From positions 1 through 64,000 of the forward strand of contig NZ_AFOY02000026.1 in assembly GCF_000217955.3 (NCBI RefSeq): a stretch of DNA of 64,000 nucleotides. Direction: 5' to 3'. This DNA comes from Pseudomonas fluorescens HK44 (lineage in GTDB: Bacteria; Pseudomonadota; Gammaproteobacteria; Pseudomonadales; Pseudomonadaceae). This document shows positions 51,629 through 60,285 of this stretch, in pieces. The notes under the pieces were generated by a model. It ran no database searches, was not told where the DNA came from, and was given only the letters and a program-made list of their open reading frames with translations. The first letter of the stretch is position 1; the number at the start of each line of letters is the position of its first letter. Made by a program: the position numbers and the translations under genes.

Positions 51629-52147
51629 ATGTTTTCACGGCGACAGATTCTTCTAACGGGCGGCGGGCTGGGCCTTGCGGCGCTGGTTGCCGGTGTATTG
51701 CCAAAAATGACCGGGCGCTCGGTGCTGATCAGCGAGGCGAGCGCCGCCGAGACCTTCGAGGTCACCCATAGCGATGCCGAGTGGCATGCGATGCTCAGCG
51801 CCGAGCAGTACGAAATCCTGCGCGAAGAGGGCACCGAACGGGCCTATTCCAGCGCACTGAACAACGAGCACCGCGCCGGTATTTTCGCCTGCGCAGGGTG
51901 CGATCTGGCGCTGTTTTCATCGAGCACCAAATTCGACAGCCATACCGGTTGGCCGAGTTTCTGGGCGCCCCTGGAGCATGCCGTCGCGACCCGCGAAGAC
52001 CGCTCGTTCGGCGTGCTGCGCGAGGAAGTTCACTGTCGGCGCTGCGGCGGGCATTTGGGCCATGTGTTCAACGACGGGCCAAAACCGACCGGTCTGCGCT
52101 ACTGCATGAACGGCCTGGCGATGACCTTCAAGCCGCAAGCGGCCTGA
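51629..52147 (+). CDS. msrB: Exported peptide-methionine (R)-S-oxide reductase
   Basis: Reduces the R epimer of methionine sulfoxide in proteins. The 172-residue precursor begins MFSRRQILLTGGGLGLAALV, a twin-arginine (Tat) signal that ends near ASA-AET, so the folded enzyme is exported to the periplasm. The MsrB domain has the zinc cysteines in FACAGCD and HCRRCGGHLGHVF and the catalytic Cys in GLRYCMNGLAM. Start at 51629; an upstream in-frame start would place residues before the signal. It is followed at 44 bases by the electron-donor gene dipZ. Confidence 0.93.
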   Translation: MFSRRQILLTGGGLGLAALVAGVLPKMTGRSVLISEASAAETFEVTHSDAEWHAMLSAEQYEILREEGTERAYSSALNNEHRAGIFACAGCDLALFSSSTKFDSHTGWPSFWAPLEHAVATREDRSFGVLREEVHCRRCGGHLGHVFNDGPKPTGLRYCMNGLAMTFKPQAA

Positions 52148-52191
52148 CTCCATGGGCAGGCTTTTTCCTTCACTTCATACAGGTCCTTGTT

Positions 52192-54003
52192 ATGTGGCTT
52201 CTGGTCCTCGCTTATCTCGGTGGCGTGCTGACGATTGTCAGCCCGTGCATTCTGCCGGTACTGCCCTTTGTCTTCGCTCGTACCGGGCAACCGTTTATCA
52301 AGAGTGGCTTGCCGCTGTTGGCGGGGATGGCGCTGACCTTCGCGCTCGTCGCCTCGTTGGCGGCGGTGGGCGGCGGTTGGGTGGTGCAACTCAATCAGTA
52401 CGGTCGCTGGCTCGCGTTGCTGTTCGTTGCACTGTTCGGGTTGACGCTGCTGCTGCCACAACTCGCCGAACGGCTGACGCGTCCACTGGTGGCCGCCGGC
52501 AGTCGGCTGTCGGAAGTGGCGGGCGCCGATGCCCGGCCGCGTCCCGGCGCTTCGTTGCTGATCGGCATCGCCACGGGCCTGCTCTGGGCACCGTGCGCCG
52601 GGCCGATTCTCGGGCTGGTGCTGACCGGCGCGGCGCTGCAAGGGGCAAGCATCGGCACCACCTTGCTGTTGCTGGCGTATGCGCTGGGCGCCGCCACTTC
52701 CCTCGCGGTCGCCTTGTTGCTGGGCGGTAAAGTCTTCGCGGCGATGAAGCGTTCGATCGGCGCCGGTGAATGGCTGCGCCGTGGTCTTGGTGCGGCGATG
52801 CTGGCGGGTGTGGCCGCCATCGCCCTGGGCCTGGACACCGGGCTTCTGGCGCGGGTGTCGACCGCGTCCACCGGTGGGCTTGAACAGGCGCTGGTCGGTC
52901 GATTGGCGGGTAAATCACCGGCCAACAGCGGGGCGATGAAGGGGCAGATTCCGTCGTCCACTGACGATCAACCGGGCGCCAGCATGATGGCCGCCGGTGG
53001 TGCGATGAAAGTGGCCGCCAACGCTCCCGCGACGCTGCCCGTCGAAGGCAATCTGCCGTCGCTGGACGGCGCGGTGCAGTGGCTCAACTCGCCGCCGCTC
53101 AGCGCTCAAGCCTTGAAGGGCAAAGTAGTGCTGGTGGATTTCTGGACCTACTCCTGCATCAACTGCCTGCGCACCTTGCCGTATGTCAAAGCCTGGGCCG
53201 AGAAGTATCGCGATCAGGGTCTGGTGGTGATCGGTGTGCATGCGCCGGAGTTTGCCTTCGAACGGGATGTGGGCAACGTGACCAAGGCCATGAAGGACCT
53301 GGGCATTACCTACCCGGTGGCCATCGATAACGACTACAAGATCTGGCGGGCTTTCAACAACGAATACTGGCCGGCGCACTATTTTGCCGACGCTCAGGGA
53401 CGCATTCGTTACCACCATTTTGGCGAGGGCAACTACGCCGAATCAGAACGGGTGATCCAGCAGCTGTTGCGCGAAGCCGGCGCGGCGAAAGTCGCCGATG
53501 GCCTGATCGACGCCAGCGCCCAAGGCGTGCAACGGGCACCGGACATGAACGAAGTGCGCTCGCCGGAAACCTACGTCGGTTACCAGCGTTTGGAACATTT
53601 CGTACCTGAGGCGAGCCTCGCGCCCGACAAGGTTGCCGCGTACAGCGCCCCCGCGACATTGGCGCTGAATGACTGGACACTGGACGGCCACTGGAACGTC
53701 GGTTCGGAGCGAGCCACATCGGCGGCCCCGGCCAGCCGCATCGTTTACCGCTTCCATGCCCGCGACCTGCACCTGGTACTGGGCCCCGGCGCCGACGGCA
53801 AACCGGTGCGCTTCAAAGTCATGATCGACGGTAAGGCCCCGGGCGCAGCCCACGGCACCGACGTCGCCCCGGATGGCAGCGGCAGTGTGACCGAACAACG
53901 CCTCTACCAATTGGTGCGCCAACCCGGCGACGTGGCAGATCGGACCTTCAGCATCGAGTTCCTTGACCCGGGCGTGTCGGCGTATGCGTTTACCTTTGGT
54001 TGA
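52192..54003 (+). CDS. dipZ: DipZ-type thiol-disulfide electron transporter
   Basis: A 603-residue membrane protein that should carry electrons from cytosolic thioredoxin to periplasmic reductases. The N-terminal CcdA/DsbD-like membrane part has its two redox Cys in VSPCILPVLPF and LLWAPCAGPILG. A periplasmic thioredoxin-like domain follows with FWTYSCINCLRTLP (CxxC), and the C-terminus is a galactose-binding-like beta domain (WTLDGHWNVGSERATS) found in DipZ. Start ATG at 52192. Position between msrB and msrA makes it their likely reductant source. Confidence 0.9.
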   Translation: MWLLVLAYLGGVLTIVSPCILPVLPFVFARTGQPFIKSGLPLLAGMALTFALVASLAAVGGGWVVQLNQYGRWLALLFVALFGLTLLLPQLAERLTRPLVAAGSRLSEVAGADARPRPGASLLIGIATGLLWAPCAGPILGLVLTGAALQGASIGTTLLLLAYALGAATSLAVALLLGGKVFAAMKRSIGAGEWLRRGLGAAMLAGVAAIALGLDTGLLARVSTASTGGLEQALVGRLAGKSPANSGAMKGQIPSSTDDQPGASMMAAGGAMKVAANAPATLPVEGNLPSLDGAVQWLNSPPLSAQALKGKVVLVDFWTYSCINCLRTLPYVKAWAEKYRDQGLVVIGVHAPEFAFERDVGNVTKAMKDLGITYPVAIDNDYKIWRAFNNEYWPAHYFADAQGRIRYHHFGEGNYAESERVIQQLLREAGAAKVADGLIDASAQGVQRAPDMNEVRSPETYVGYQRLEHFVPEASLAPDKVAAYSAPATLALNDWTLDGHWNVGSERATSAAPASRIVYRFHARDLHLVLGPGADGKPVRFKVMIDGKAPGAAHGTDVAPDGSGSVTEQRLYQLVRQPGDVADRTFSIEFLDPGVSAYAFTFG

Positions 54004-54038
54004 TGAGCACTCAGTTGCCGAGAGCGCGCACTGACCAC

Positions 54039-54185
54039 TGTGGCGAGGGAGCTTGCTCCCGCCGGCCGGTCCGCGCTCGGGCGAAGCCGTTGTAAACCTG
54101 GGTACGCGGTGTAACTGACAGAATGGAGTTGCGACCTTTTGGGATCGCTACGCGCTCCAGCGGGAGCAAGCTCCCTCGCCACAGG
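54039..54185. repeat. Inverted pair of REP elements
   Basis: TGTGGCGAGGGAGCTTGCTC near 54039 and the facing copy GCGGGAGCAAGCTCCCTCGC ending at about 54185, between dipZ and msrA. It could fold in the transcript and reduce msrA expression relative to dipZ. Confidence 0.8.
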
Positions 54186-54234
54186 TGTTGTGCTCGCCAC
54201 ATCACTCAGAATTGTTTATGCAGGAGTCGTCATC

Positions 54235-54942
54235 ATGAAAACCCGATTAACCTGGCGCCAGACCCTGCTCGGGCTAACCATCGCTGCAGTTGCAGGTCAA
54301 TGCATGGCCTTTTCATTCGGCGCTGCCGAGGACGCAGTCGCCATCGCGCCGCCAGCTCTCGATGAAACACCCAAGGCCAACAGCGAAACGGCGGTTTTCG
54401 CCGGTGGTTGCTTCTGGGGCGTTCAAGGCGTGTTCCAGCATGTCAAAGGCGTCAAGAATGTGCTCTCCGGTTACGCCGGAGGCGCAGCGAACACCGCGCA
54501 ATACGAGCGTGTCAGCGAGGGGGATACAGGCCATGCGGAATCCGTTCAGGTCACTTTCGATCCTGCTCAGGTGAGCTACGGCACCCTGCTGCAAATCTAC
54601 TTCTCGGTTGCTCACAACCCCACCGAGCTCAATCGACAGGGCCCGGACACCGGAACCCAATATCGCTCGGCGATCTTTGTCGAAAGTGCCGAGCAACAAA
54701 AAGTCGCCCAGGCCTACATTGCACAGCTCGATGCCACACATGCCTTCAACAAACCGATCGTGACCAAACTCGAAACCTACAACGGCTTCTACCCGGCAGA
54801 GGCCTACCATCAGAACTTCCTGACGGAGCATCCGACGTATCCCTACATCGTGATCAACGACCTGCCGAAAGTGGCGCAACTCAAACAGCTGTACCCGGAG
54901 CGGTATCAGGAGAAACCGGTGTTGGTGAAGACCGGTATGTAA
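54235..54942 (+). CDS. msrA: Exported peptide-methionine (S)-S-oxide reductase
   Basis: Reduces the S epimer of methionine sulfoxide, complementing MsrB. The 235-residue precursor has an N-terminal Sec-type signal (LTWRQTLLGLTIAAVAGQCM) and a catalytic Cys59 in FAGGCFWGVQGVF. Family motifs GYAGG, GHAESVQVTFDP, and YRSAIF are present, and AEAYHQNF near the C-terminus. The ATG at 54235 follows CAGGAG at 8 bases. A REP doublet separates it from dipZ, so it may also be read from its own promoter. Confidence 0.94.
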   Translation: MKTRLTWRQTLLGLTIAAVAGQCMAFSFGAAEDAVAIAPPALDETPKANSETAVFAGGCFWGVQGVFQHVKGVKNVLSGYAGGAANTAQYERVSEGDTGHAESVQVTFDPAQVSYGTLLQIYFSVAHNPTELNRQGPDTGTQYRSAIFVESAEQQKVAQAYIAQLDATHAFNKPIVTKLETYNGFYPAEAYHQNFLTEHPTYPYIVINDLPKVAQLKQLYPERYQEKPVLVKTGM

Positions 54943-54949
54943 TGCTGGA

Positions 54950-55963
54950 TCAACCGGAAATCGTGTTCTTGCCGATGATCTTCGAGCGATACAACGCCTG
55001 ATCCGCCCGAGCCAGCAGGCCGCTTTGTTGCTCGTCTTCAAAGCGTTGCGCCACGCCAAAGCTCATCGTGACCTGGAAGTCGCCCACCGGTGGCAGGCTC
55101 GACAGCTCATGGCGGATGTTTTCGGCGAGGGCGCGCGCGGTGGCGAGGGAGCTGTTGGGCAGGATCACGATGAACTCATCGCCGCCCCAACGGGCCAGCA
55201 AGTCACCTTCGCGCACGCAGCGTTTGACGCTTTCGACCACGTGCACCAACGCCGCGTCGCCCAAGGCATGGCCGTAATGGTCGTTGATGCATTTGAAGTC
55301 ATCGATGTCCATCGCGATCAGCGACAGCGGCTGACGAAAACGCTGGGAGCGCTCGCATTCCAGTGGCAGGGCTTTTTCCAGGAGGTAGCGGTTGGCGATC
55401 CCGGTCAGGGTGTCGCTTTCTGCCAGTTTGCGGTTCTCGTCCAGTTGAGCCTGTAGCTGCTGATTGACCAGAGACAACTCGCGGGTCCGTTCCTCGACCA
55501 TCGCTTCGAGGGAATGATTGCGCCGTTCGAGTTGTTCGAGCAGACGCTTCTTGTCTTCAAGGCTGCGCAGGGCGCCGATCATCCGCGCCACTGAGCCGTC
55601 GCTGTTACGCGCAATCACATGACCGCGATCTTCGATCCAGATGTAGCGGCCATCCAGCTTGCGGCAACGGTACTCGGCCTGGTAATGGGACGAGCGCTGA
55701 CGCAGGTGGTTATCGAAATGCATCATTACCCGCTGGTAATCGTCGGGATGAATCGCGTTTTCCCAGGCCAGCACGGTGTTCTCGAGTGTATGCGGCGCAT
55801 AGCCGAGCATGTCGTACCAACCGCGATTGCGGTAGACGAACCCGGTGTTGGCGTTCCAGTCCCAGATCCCGTCGCTGACCAGCTCCAGAATCGCGTGCAG
55901 CATGTCTTCATTCAGGTCAGTCAGGCTGACCTTCAACGGCTCGATATTGGACAACTCAACCAT
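54950..55963 (-). CDS. PAS-GGDEF diguanylate cyclase
   Basis: A 337-residue soluble protein. A PAS fold with its PAC segment occupies about 15-135 (SDGIWDWNANTGFVYRNRGW, YRCRKLDGRYIWIEDRG), a coiled coil about 135-180, and a GGDEF domain with the active site in LLARWGGDEFIVIL. The I-site RxxD upstream reads REGD, so product inhibition is likely. No transmembrane helix. Of the in-frame starts, ATG at 55963 has the best spacing (5 bases) from GGGAG. Convergent with msrA. Confidence 0.9.
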   Translation of the reverse strand: MVELSNIEPLKVSLTDLNEDMLHAILELVSDGIWDWNANTGFVYRNRGWYDMLGYAPHTLENTVLAWENAIHPDDYQRVMMHFDNHLRQRSSHYQAEYRCRKLDGRYIWIEDRGHVIARNSDGSVARMIGALRSLEDKKRLLEQLERRNHSLEAMVEERTRELSLVNQQLQAQLDENRKLAESDTLTGIANRYLLEKALPLECERSQRFRQPLSLIAMDIDDFKCINDHYGHALGDAALVHVVESVKRCVREGDLLARWGGDEFIVILPNSSLATARALAENIRHELSSLPPVGDFQVTMSFGVAQRFEDEQQSGLLARADQALYRSKIIGKNTISG

Positions 55964-56094
55964 CATCGCTCCCCCTGCTGCCCTGATCTTCAAGTGGCCG
56001 GCCAGTTGTAGAGACCAACTTATGGCACATTGACACTGTAGCGCCGGAAATCAAGGTGTAGAAGCTTCTTTCGCAGTAATAATGGCGTGCGCGA

Positions 56095-57003
56095 TTAGTT
56101 CTGTTTCCTCCACATCTGCAACGCAAACTCGACAAAACTGCGCAGTTTCGGCAAACGGTATCGGTCCTGTGCGTAAATCAGATTCATCGGGCGACGGGGC
56201 AGTTGATAGTCCTGCATCAGGGCCACCAGTTTCCCATCCCGTAGATCTTGATCCACCAGTGCATCCGGCAGCATCACCACCCCCATTCCGGTGCGCGCGG
56301 CCTGGTGCAGGCCCGATGAACTATTGATCAGCATCGGGCCGTTCACCGCCACGACGATCTCCCCGTCAGGGCCGCTCAGGCGCCACTGTTTTTCCACCGA
56401 GCGCCACTCATCGCCCGCCGGGTAGGCAAAGGCCAGGCAGTCGTGATCGGCCAGGTCCTCCGGCTTTTGCGGTGTGCCACGGCGTGCCAGGTACGCCGGC
56501 GATGCACACATCGTCAGGGTGTAATCCTCCAGCGGCCGGGCGATCAGGTTGGACGGTTCGGTGTTACCCAGGCGAATCGCCGCATCAAAACCGTTGTCCA
56601 GCAAATCAAGACGTTGATTGGTCAACACCACGTCCAGCTTGACCTGCGGGCAGCGCAACACGTATTCGCTCAAGGCCGGCGCCAGGCGTTCCGTGCCAAA
56701 GGTCAGCGGGGCGGTAATCCGTAGTGTACCGCTGGGTTCGCCCAGGGTTTGTTCGGCCAACCGTTCGGAGTCGGCCACCAGCCCCAGCACCTCAAGGCAG
56801 CGTTGGTAGTAGGTCGAGCCAAATTCGGTCAAGCGCTGACGCCGCGTCGTACGGTGAAGCAGGCTGACGCCCAGACGTTGCTCCAGTGCTCGCAGATGAT
56901 TGCCGACCATGGTGGTCGACATTTCGCACTCCAGAGCGGCGGCGGTCATGCTGCCGGCCTCGACCACTTTCACGTAAACCGACATTGCCAGCAGTAAGTC
57001 CAT
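56095..57003 (-). CDS. LysR-family transcriptional regulator
   Basis: A 302-residue regulator with N-terminal helix-turn-helix (VVEAGSMTAAALECEMSTTMVGNHLRALEQRLG) and a substrate-binding domain from about 90 with TLRITAPLTFGTERLAP and a helix-end WRKQN. Divergent from the transaminase gene, with 102 bases between, so it probably controls that gene. The ATG at 57003 was preferred to an upstream TTG. It belongs to the large CrgA/AaeR-like LysR branch; the effector is unknown. Confidence 0.87.
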   Translation of the reverse strand: MDLLLAMSVYVKVVEAGSMTAAALECEMSTTMVGNHLRALEQRLGVSLLHRTTRRQRLTEFGSTYYQRCLEVLGLVADSERLAEQTLGEPSGTLRITAPLTFGTERLAPALSEYVLRCPQVKLDVVLTNQRLDLLDNGFDAAIRLGNTEPSNLIARPLEDYTLTMCASPAYLARRGTPQKPEDLADHDCLAFAYPAGDEWRSVEKQWRLSGPDGEIVVAVNGPMLINSSSGLHQAARTGMGVVMLPDALVDQDLRDGKLVALMQDYQLPRRPMNLIYAQDRYRLPKLRSFVEFALQMWRKQN

Positions 57004-57105
57004 TATCAAGCTCAGCTTTAAAATGATTGAAGTGTTAGGGCGTTTATCCAGTTCGGGTGGCTAACGATACTGCAAAAACACTGACCAATGATGGAGCTTG
57101 ATGTC

Positions 57106-58287
57106 ATGACCGCCACCTGCCTGATGACCACGTATCAACCCCTGGCCTTGAGTTTTACCAAAGGGCTGGGCACACGCCTGTGGGATCAGGCCGGTCGTGA
57201 GTATCTGGATGCGGTGGCGGGCGTGGCCGTGACCAATGTCGGCCACTCGCACCCGAAGGTGGTCAGCGCCATCAGCGAACAGGCCGGCCTGTTGCTGCAC
57301 ACCTCCAACCTGTACAGCATCGACTGGCAGCAACGGTTGGCAGCAAAACTGACACAGTTGTCCAGTCTTGATCGGGTGTTCTTCAACAACTCCGGCGCCG
57401 AGGCCAATGAGACCGCGTTGAAGCTGGCCCGGCTGTACGGTTGGCACAAAGGTGTCGAGCAGCCGTTGGTGGTGGTCATGGAAAATGCCTTTCATGGCCG
57501 CACGCTTGGCACCTTGTCGGCCAGCGATGGTCCTGCGGTGCGCTTGGGGTTTCAGCAGTTACCGGGGGGTTTCATCAAAGTGCCGTTCGGCGATCTTGCC
57601 GCACTGGATAAGGCCCACCAGGCTCACGGCCAGCGCATCGTCGCTGTACTGATGGAGCCGATTCAGGGCGAGAGCGGTGTACAGCTCGCACCTTCCGGCT
57701 ACCTGAAAGCCCTGCGCGAAGTGTGCAATCGGCGCAACTGGCTGCTGATGCTCGACGAGATCCAGACCGGTATCGGCCGCACCGGGCAATGGTTCGCCTT
57801 TCAACACGAAGGTATCGTCCCGGACGTCATGACCCTCGCCAAAGGCCTGGGCAACGGTGTTCCCATCGGCGCTTGCCTGGCTCGCGGCAAAGCCGCTGAA
57901 CTCTTCACACCGGGCAGTCACGGCAGCACGTTTGGCGGAAACCCGTTGGCGTGTCGGGTCGGCTGCACCGTGCTGGAAATCATCGAAGAGCAAGGCTTGC
58001 TGGAAAACGCCAAGTGTCAGGGCGAGCGTTTGCTCGCCCGCTTGCACGCCGAACTCGATGGCGACCCACAGGTGCTGGCGATCCGTGGCCAGGGCTTGAT
58101 GATCGGCATCGAACTGGCCCGGCCCATTCGCGACCTGACGCTGATTGCGGCGCGGGACCATGGTCTGTTGATCAACGTGACACGGGGCAAGACCATCCGC
58201 TTGCTGCCACCGCTGACCATTGATGAGCGGGAGGTGGAGATGATTGTGCGGGGGGTAGGGCGGGTGGTGAGAGAGGTTTACAACTGA
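57106..58287 (+). CDS. argD: Acetylornithine-type aminotransferase
   Basis: A 393-residue class III PLP enzyme that would transfer the delta-amino group of N-acetylornithine (or succinylornithine, ornithine, GABA-like substrates) to 2-oxoglutarate. The PLP lysine is in MTLAKGLGNGVPIGACLA; FFNNSGAEANETALKLARLY, NAFHGRTLGTLSA, MEPIQGESG and LDEIQTGIGRTGQWF are further cofactor motifs. It is not in an arginine cluster. The start at 57106 (MTATCLMTTYQPLAL) is 9 bases after GGAG; two earlier ATGs are possible. Assignment to argD rather than another ornithine-group enzyme is moderate. Confidence 0.85.
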   Translation: MTATCLMTTYQPLALSFTKGLGTRLWDQAGREYLDAVAGVAVTNVGHSHPKVVSAISEQAGLLLHTSNLYSIDWQQRLAAKLTQLSSLDRVFFNNSGAEANETALKLARLYGWHKGVEQPLVVVMENAFHGRTLGTLSASDGPAVRLGFQQLPGGFIKVPFGDLAALDKAHQAHGQRIVAVLMEPIQGESGVQLAPSGYLKALREVCNRRNWLLMLDEIQTGIGRTGQWFAFQHEGIVPDVMTLAKGLGNGVPIGACLARGKAAELFTPGSHGSTFGGNPLACRVGCTVLEIIEEQGLLENAKCQGERLLARLHAELDGDPQVLAIRGQGLMIGIELARPIRDLTLIAARDHGLLINVTRGKTIRLLPPLTIDEREVEMIVRGVGRVVREVYN

Positions 58288-58331
58288 TCGATCCGTTTAC
58301 GATGCGCTTACCCCCGTTCCCATAGTAAGGC

Positions 58332-58371
58332 TTGCCCGCGATGGCGATTTCACAGACGCCATCGCGGGCAA
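58332..58371. repeat. Long inverted repeat after the transaminase gene
   Basis: TTGCCCGCGATGGCG pairs perfectly over 15 bp with CGCCATCGCGGGCAA around a 10-base loop. There is no T tract, so it is a REP-like hairpin rather than a classical terminator. Confidence 0.7.
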
Positions 58372-58404
58372 CAGCTTGGCGGCCCCGCTCCTAAGGTCCG
58401 CTGC

Positions 58405-58659
58405 TCAGTAGTGGTATCTGCACATTACGATCTGCAGCGCGTCACCTTCCATTGTGTAGACCAGACGGTGTTCGGCAGTGATCCTGCGTGACCAATAACC
58501 ACTAAGGTTATGTTTGAGTGGCTCAGGCTTTCCGGGACCCGCGAACGGATCCCGCAGGGTTGCCTTGATCAGTAAGTTGATCCGCTTGAGCCCGGCTTTA
58601 TCGTTCTGTTGAAACCAGAGGTAGTCGTTCCAGCCATCAGGGGTGAACAGAACTTTCAT
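58405..58659 (-). CDS. yoeB: YoeB-type toxin
   Basis: An 84-residue RelE-superfamily mRNA endonuclease (Txe/YoeB). Family features: KVLFTPDGWNDYLWFQQNDK, KINLLIKATLRDPFAGPGKPEPLKHNLSGYWSRRI in overlapping form, the catalytic Glu-Arg region ITAEHRLVYTM, and the C-terminal CRYHY with the essential His-Tyr pair. It follows the antitoxin gene with a 4-base overlap. It is complete and appears functional. Confidence 0.92.
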   Translation of the reverse strand: MKVLFTPDGWNDYLWFQQNDKAGLKRINLLIKATLRDPFAGPGKPEPLKHNLSGYWSRRITAEHRLVYTMEGDALQIVMCRYHY

Positions 58660-58910
58660 TCTTCAATGAGCTGTCTAGGCTTGGCTTTTCCCGCACGCAG
58701 GCTGTTGATCGACCTGATCAGACGCTCGGCATTGGCCGGTGTGCGAAGCAAGTAGGCGGTTTCTTCGAGGGCGTTGTATTCGGCAAGGGAAATCATCACC
58801 ACCGGTTCCCCTTTTTGCCGGGTTACCAGCAGGGGCGCGCGGTCTTCATTGACTCGATCCATGGTCTCGGAAAGGTGTGCCCGGGCATTGGTGTAATTAA
58901 TGGTTTGCAT
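58656..58910 (-). CDS. yefM: YefM-type antitoxin
   Basis: An 84-residue Phd/YefM antitoxin. The N-terminus, MQTINYTNARAHLSETMDRV, is the DNA-binding and dimerising fold, and VVMISLAEYNALEETAYLLR plus the acidic end RQLIEE bind the toxin. The ATG at 58910 follows GAGGA at 8 bases; a longer in-frame reading is unlikely. GTAC repeats 30 bases upstream resemble the YefM operator. Confidence 0.92.
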   Translation of the reverse strand: MQTINYTNARAHLSETMDRVNEDRAPLLVTRQKGEPVVMISLAEYNALEETAYLLRTPANAERLIRSINSLRAGKAKPRQLIEE

Positions 58911-58938
58911 CGTATTGTCCTCGCTTGATGCGAAAACC

Positions 58939-58956
58939 GTACAGAAATGAGTACAT
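58939..58956 (-). promoter_or_regulatory. Candidate YefM operator
   Basis: GTACAGAAATGAGTACAT contains two GTAC cores 12 bases apart, like the TGTACA-type repeats of yefM-yoeB operators. Confidence 0.45.
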
Positions 58957-59099
58957 GTTGGCAAGCTGATACCTACGAGTGGTCTTTACGAACGGAGGAG
59001 GTTTAAAAAATAGCCTCGATTAAGCGCTCGGTATGCTCCGTTGTCTTCAAGACGTTTCCTTGAAAAATGTAGGTTCGATCCGAGTAAAAGCAGCCCGAT

Positions 59100-59678
59100 T
59101 TACTCCTGCAACTTACGCTTGTTCCTCAGGTGCAGAATCAACCCCACAACCGCAACGACCACCACAACACCCAAGCCAATCGGCAACCGGTAAGGTCTGA
59201 TATCACCGAACAATTGCTGAAGCGCTTCGCCCGCCCAATAACCGCCGCTGACAAACAGCGTGGCCCAGACCATTGCACCGAGCATGTTCCACAGTGAAAA
59301 ACGCAACGGCGACAGGCCACTGGCACCGATCACCATGGGGCCCACCAACCGCATGCCGTACAGAAAGCGCACCGAAAAAACCGACATCGACGGGTAGCGT
59401 GCGATCAATCCGCTGACGCGCTTGATCTGCGCTTGCTGGCGCTTGAGACGAGGCAAGAGTCGCGCGCCGAAATAACGACCGCTCCAGAACAGCAGTTGAT
59501 CCCCCAACATTCCGCCGGCGCTGGCCCAGGCAATCACCGGCCAAAGCTTCAGCAAATGCTGATGCGCCGCCATGCCGCCCAATATCAGGATGGTTTCGCC
59601 TTCCATGACACAGCCAATAAAAACTGCCCAATAACCGTAGGTCGCGAGGAGGTGGTTGAGGTCTATGTGCTCGAACAT
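59100..59678 (-). CDS. DedA-family membrane protein
   Basis: A 192-residue inner-membrane protein of the DedA/SNARE-associated family, linked to lipid carrier recycling and membrane homeostasis. The signature is seen in GCVMEGETILILGGMAAHQH (with the conserved E and G residues), YFGARLLPRLKRQ and RFLYGMRLVGPMVIGASGLSPLRF, which contains the functional arginines. Five or so helices are predicted, and the tail is basic (LHLRNKRKLQE). Its start overlaps the end of the preceding gene on the same strand by 16 bases. Confidence 0.9.
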   Translation of the reverse strand: MFEHIDLNHLLATYGYWAVFIGCVMEGETILILGGMAAHQHLLKLWPVIAWASAGGMLGDQLLFWSGRYFGARLLPRLKRQQAQIKRVSGLIARYPSMSVFSVRFLYGMRLVGPMVIGASGLSPLRFSLWNMLGAMVWATLFVSGGYWAGEALQQLFGDIRPYRLPIGLGVVVVVAVVGLILHLRNKRKLQE

Positions 59679-60082
59679 GGGCGGTCGGCGGCCTTTGGCG
59701 TGTTGTGGAGGCTGGGCAATGGTGGACCGTTATAGGGTGGTTCGTTGCAGCCCGATCGTGCGCTCAGGATAGCGTCTTGATCGTTCCTGCGCTCTGCATG
59801 AGAGCGATCAATCGGCAAGATGTCTGAAGCGTCCCCACCCTGCATCAGCGTTTGCGCCTCACCATTTTCAATCACCCAGCGCAGCAGGTCGGTCACCGGC
59901 ACGCGGTGGCTGCGTTCGACCCATTGCAGGCCGTCGGGGCTGTAGTGTTCGGTGTAGCGGGTGAGGATCAGCTCGCGCTGGTCGCTCGACAGGCGCAGGC
60001 TGACTTCGCGGCAGTGCAGGTTGGCGTTGGCGTGTTTTACCACGCGTTGTTGCAGGATCAGCGGCTGGTTTTCAGAGATCAT
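59663..60082 (-). CDS. Uncharacterised 139-residue protein
   Basis: A soluble protein whose first 90 residues look folded (MISENQPLILQQRVVKHANA, VSLRLSSDQRELILTRYTEHYSPDGLQWVERSHRVP) and whose last 50 are polar and low in structure (SHAERRNDQDAILSARSGCNEPPYNGPPLPS). The end overlaps dedA by 16 bases, so the pair is likely co-transcribed, or the true gene is shorter by mutation of the stop. ATG at 60082; no strong ribosome site. I do not recognise a family. Confidence 0.6.
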   Translation of the reverse strand: MISENQPLILQQRVVKHANANLHCREVSLRLSSDQRELILTRYTEHYSPDGLQWVERSHRVPVTDLLRWVIENGEAQTLMQGGDASDILPIDRSHAERRNDQDAILSARSGCNEPPYNGPPLPSLHNTPKAADRPCSST

Positions 60083-60285
60083 CGGTCTGGGCTTCCTGGC
60101 AGCGGTGGAGCGCGTGAGCAAGGGCATGAACGAGCAGTTTTCGGGAAAAGGAGCCTGATGCTGACAGTCTGGCCTTGCGCAAAGATGTCTGCTTTTTTAC
60201 CTGGATGTCGCTTTGTTACCCGATTGAAATATATGACGGAGCGCGCCGAATGGTTTTAGATGTGGGTTCTTTCAGACCTTAAGTG

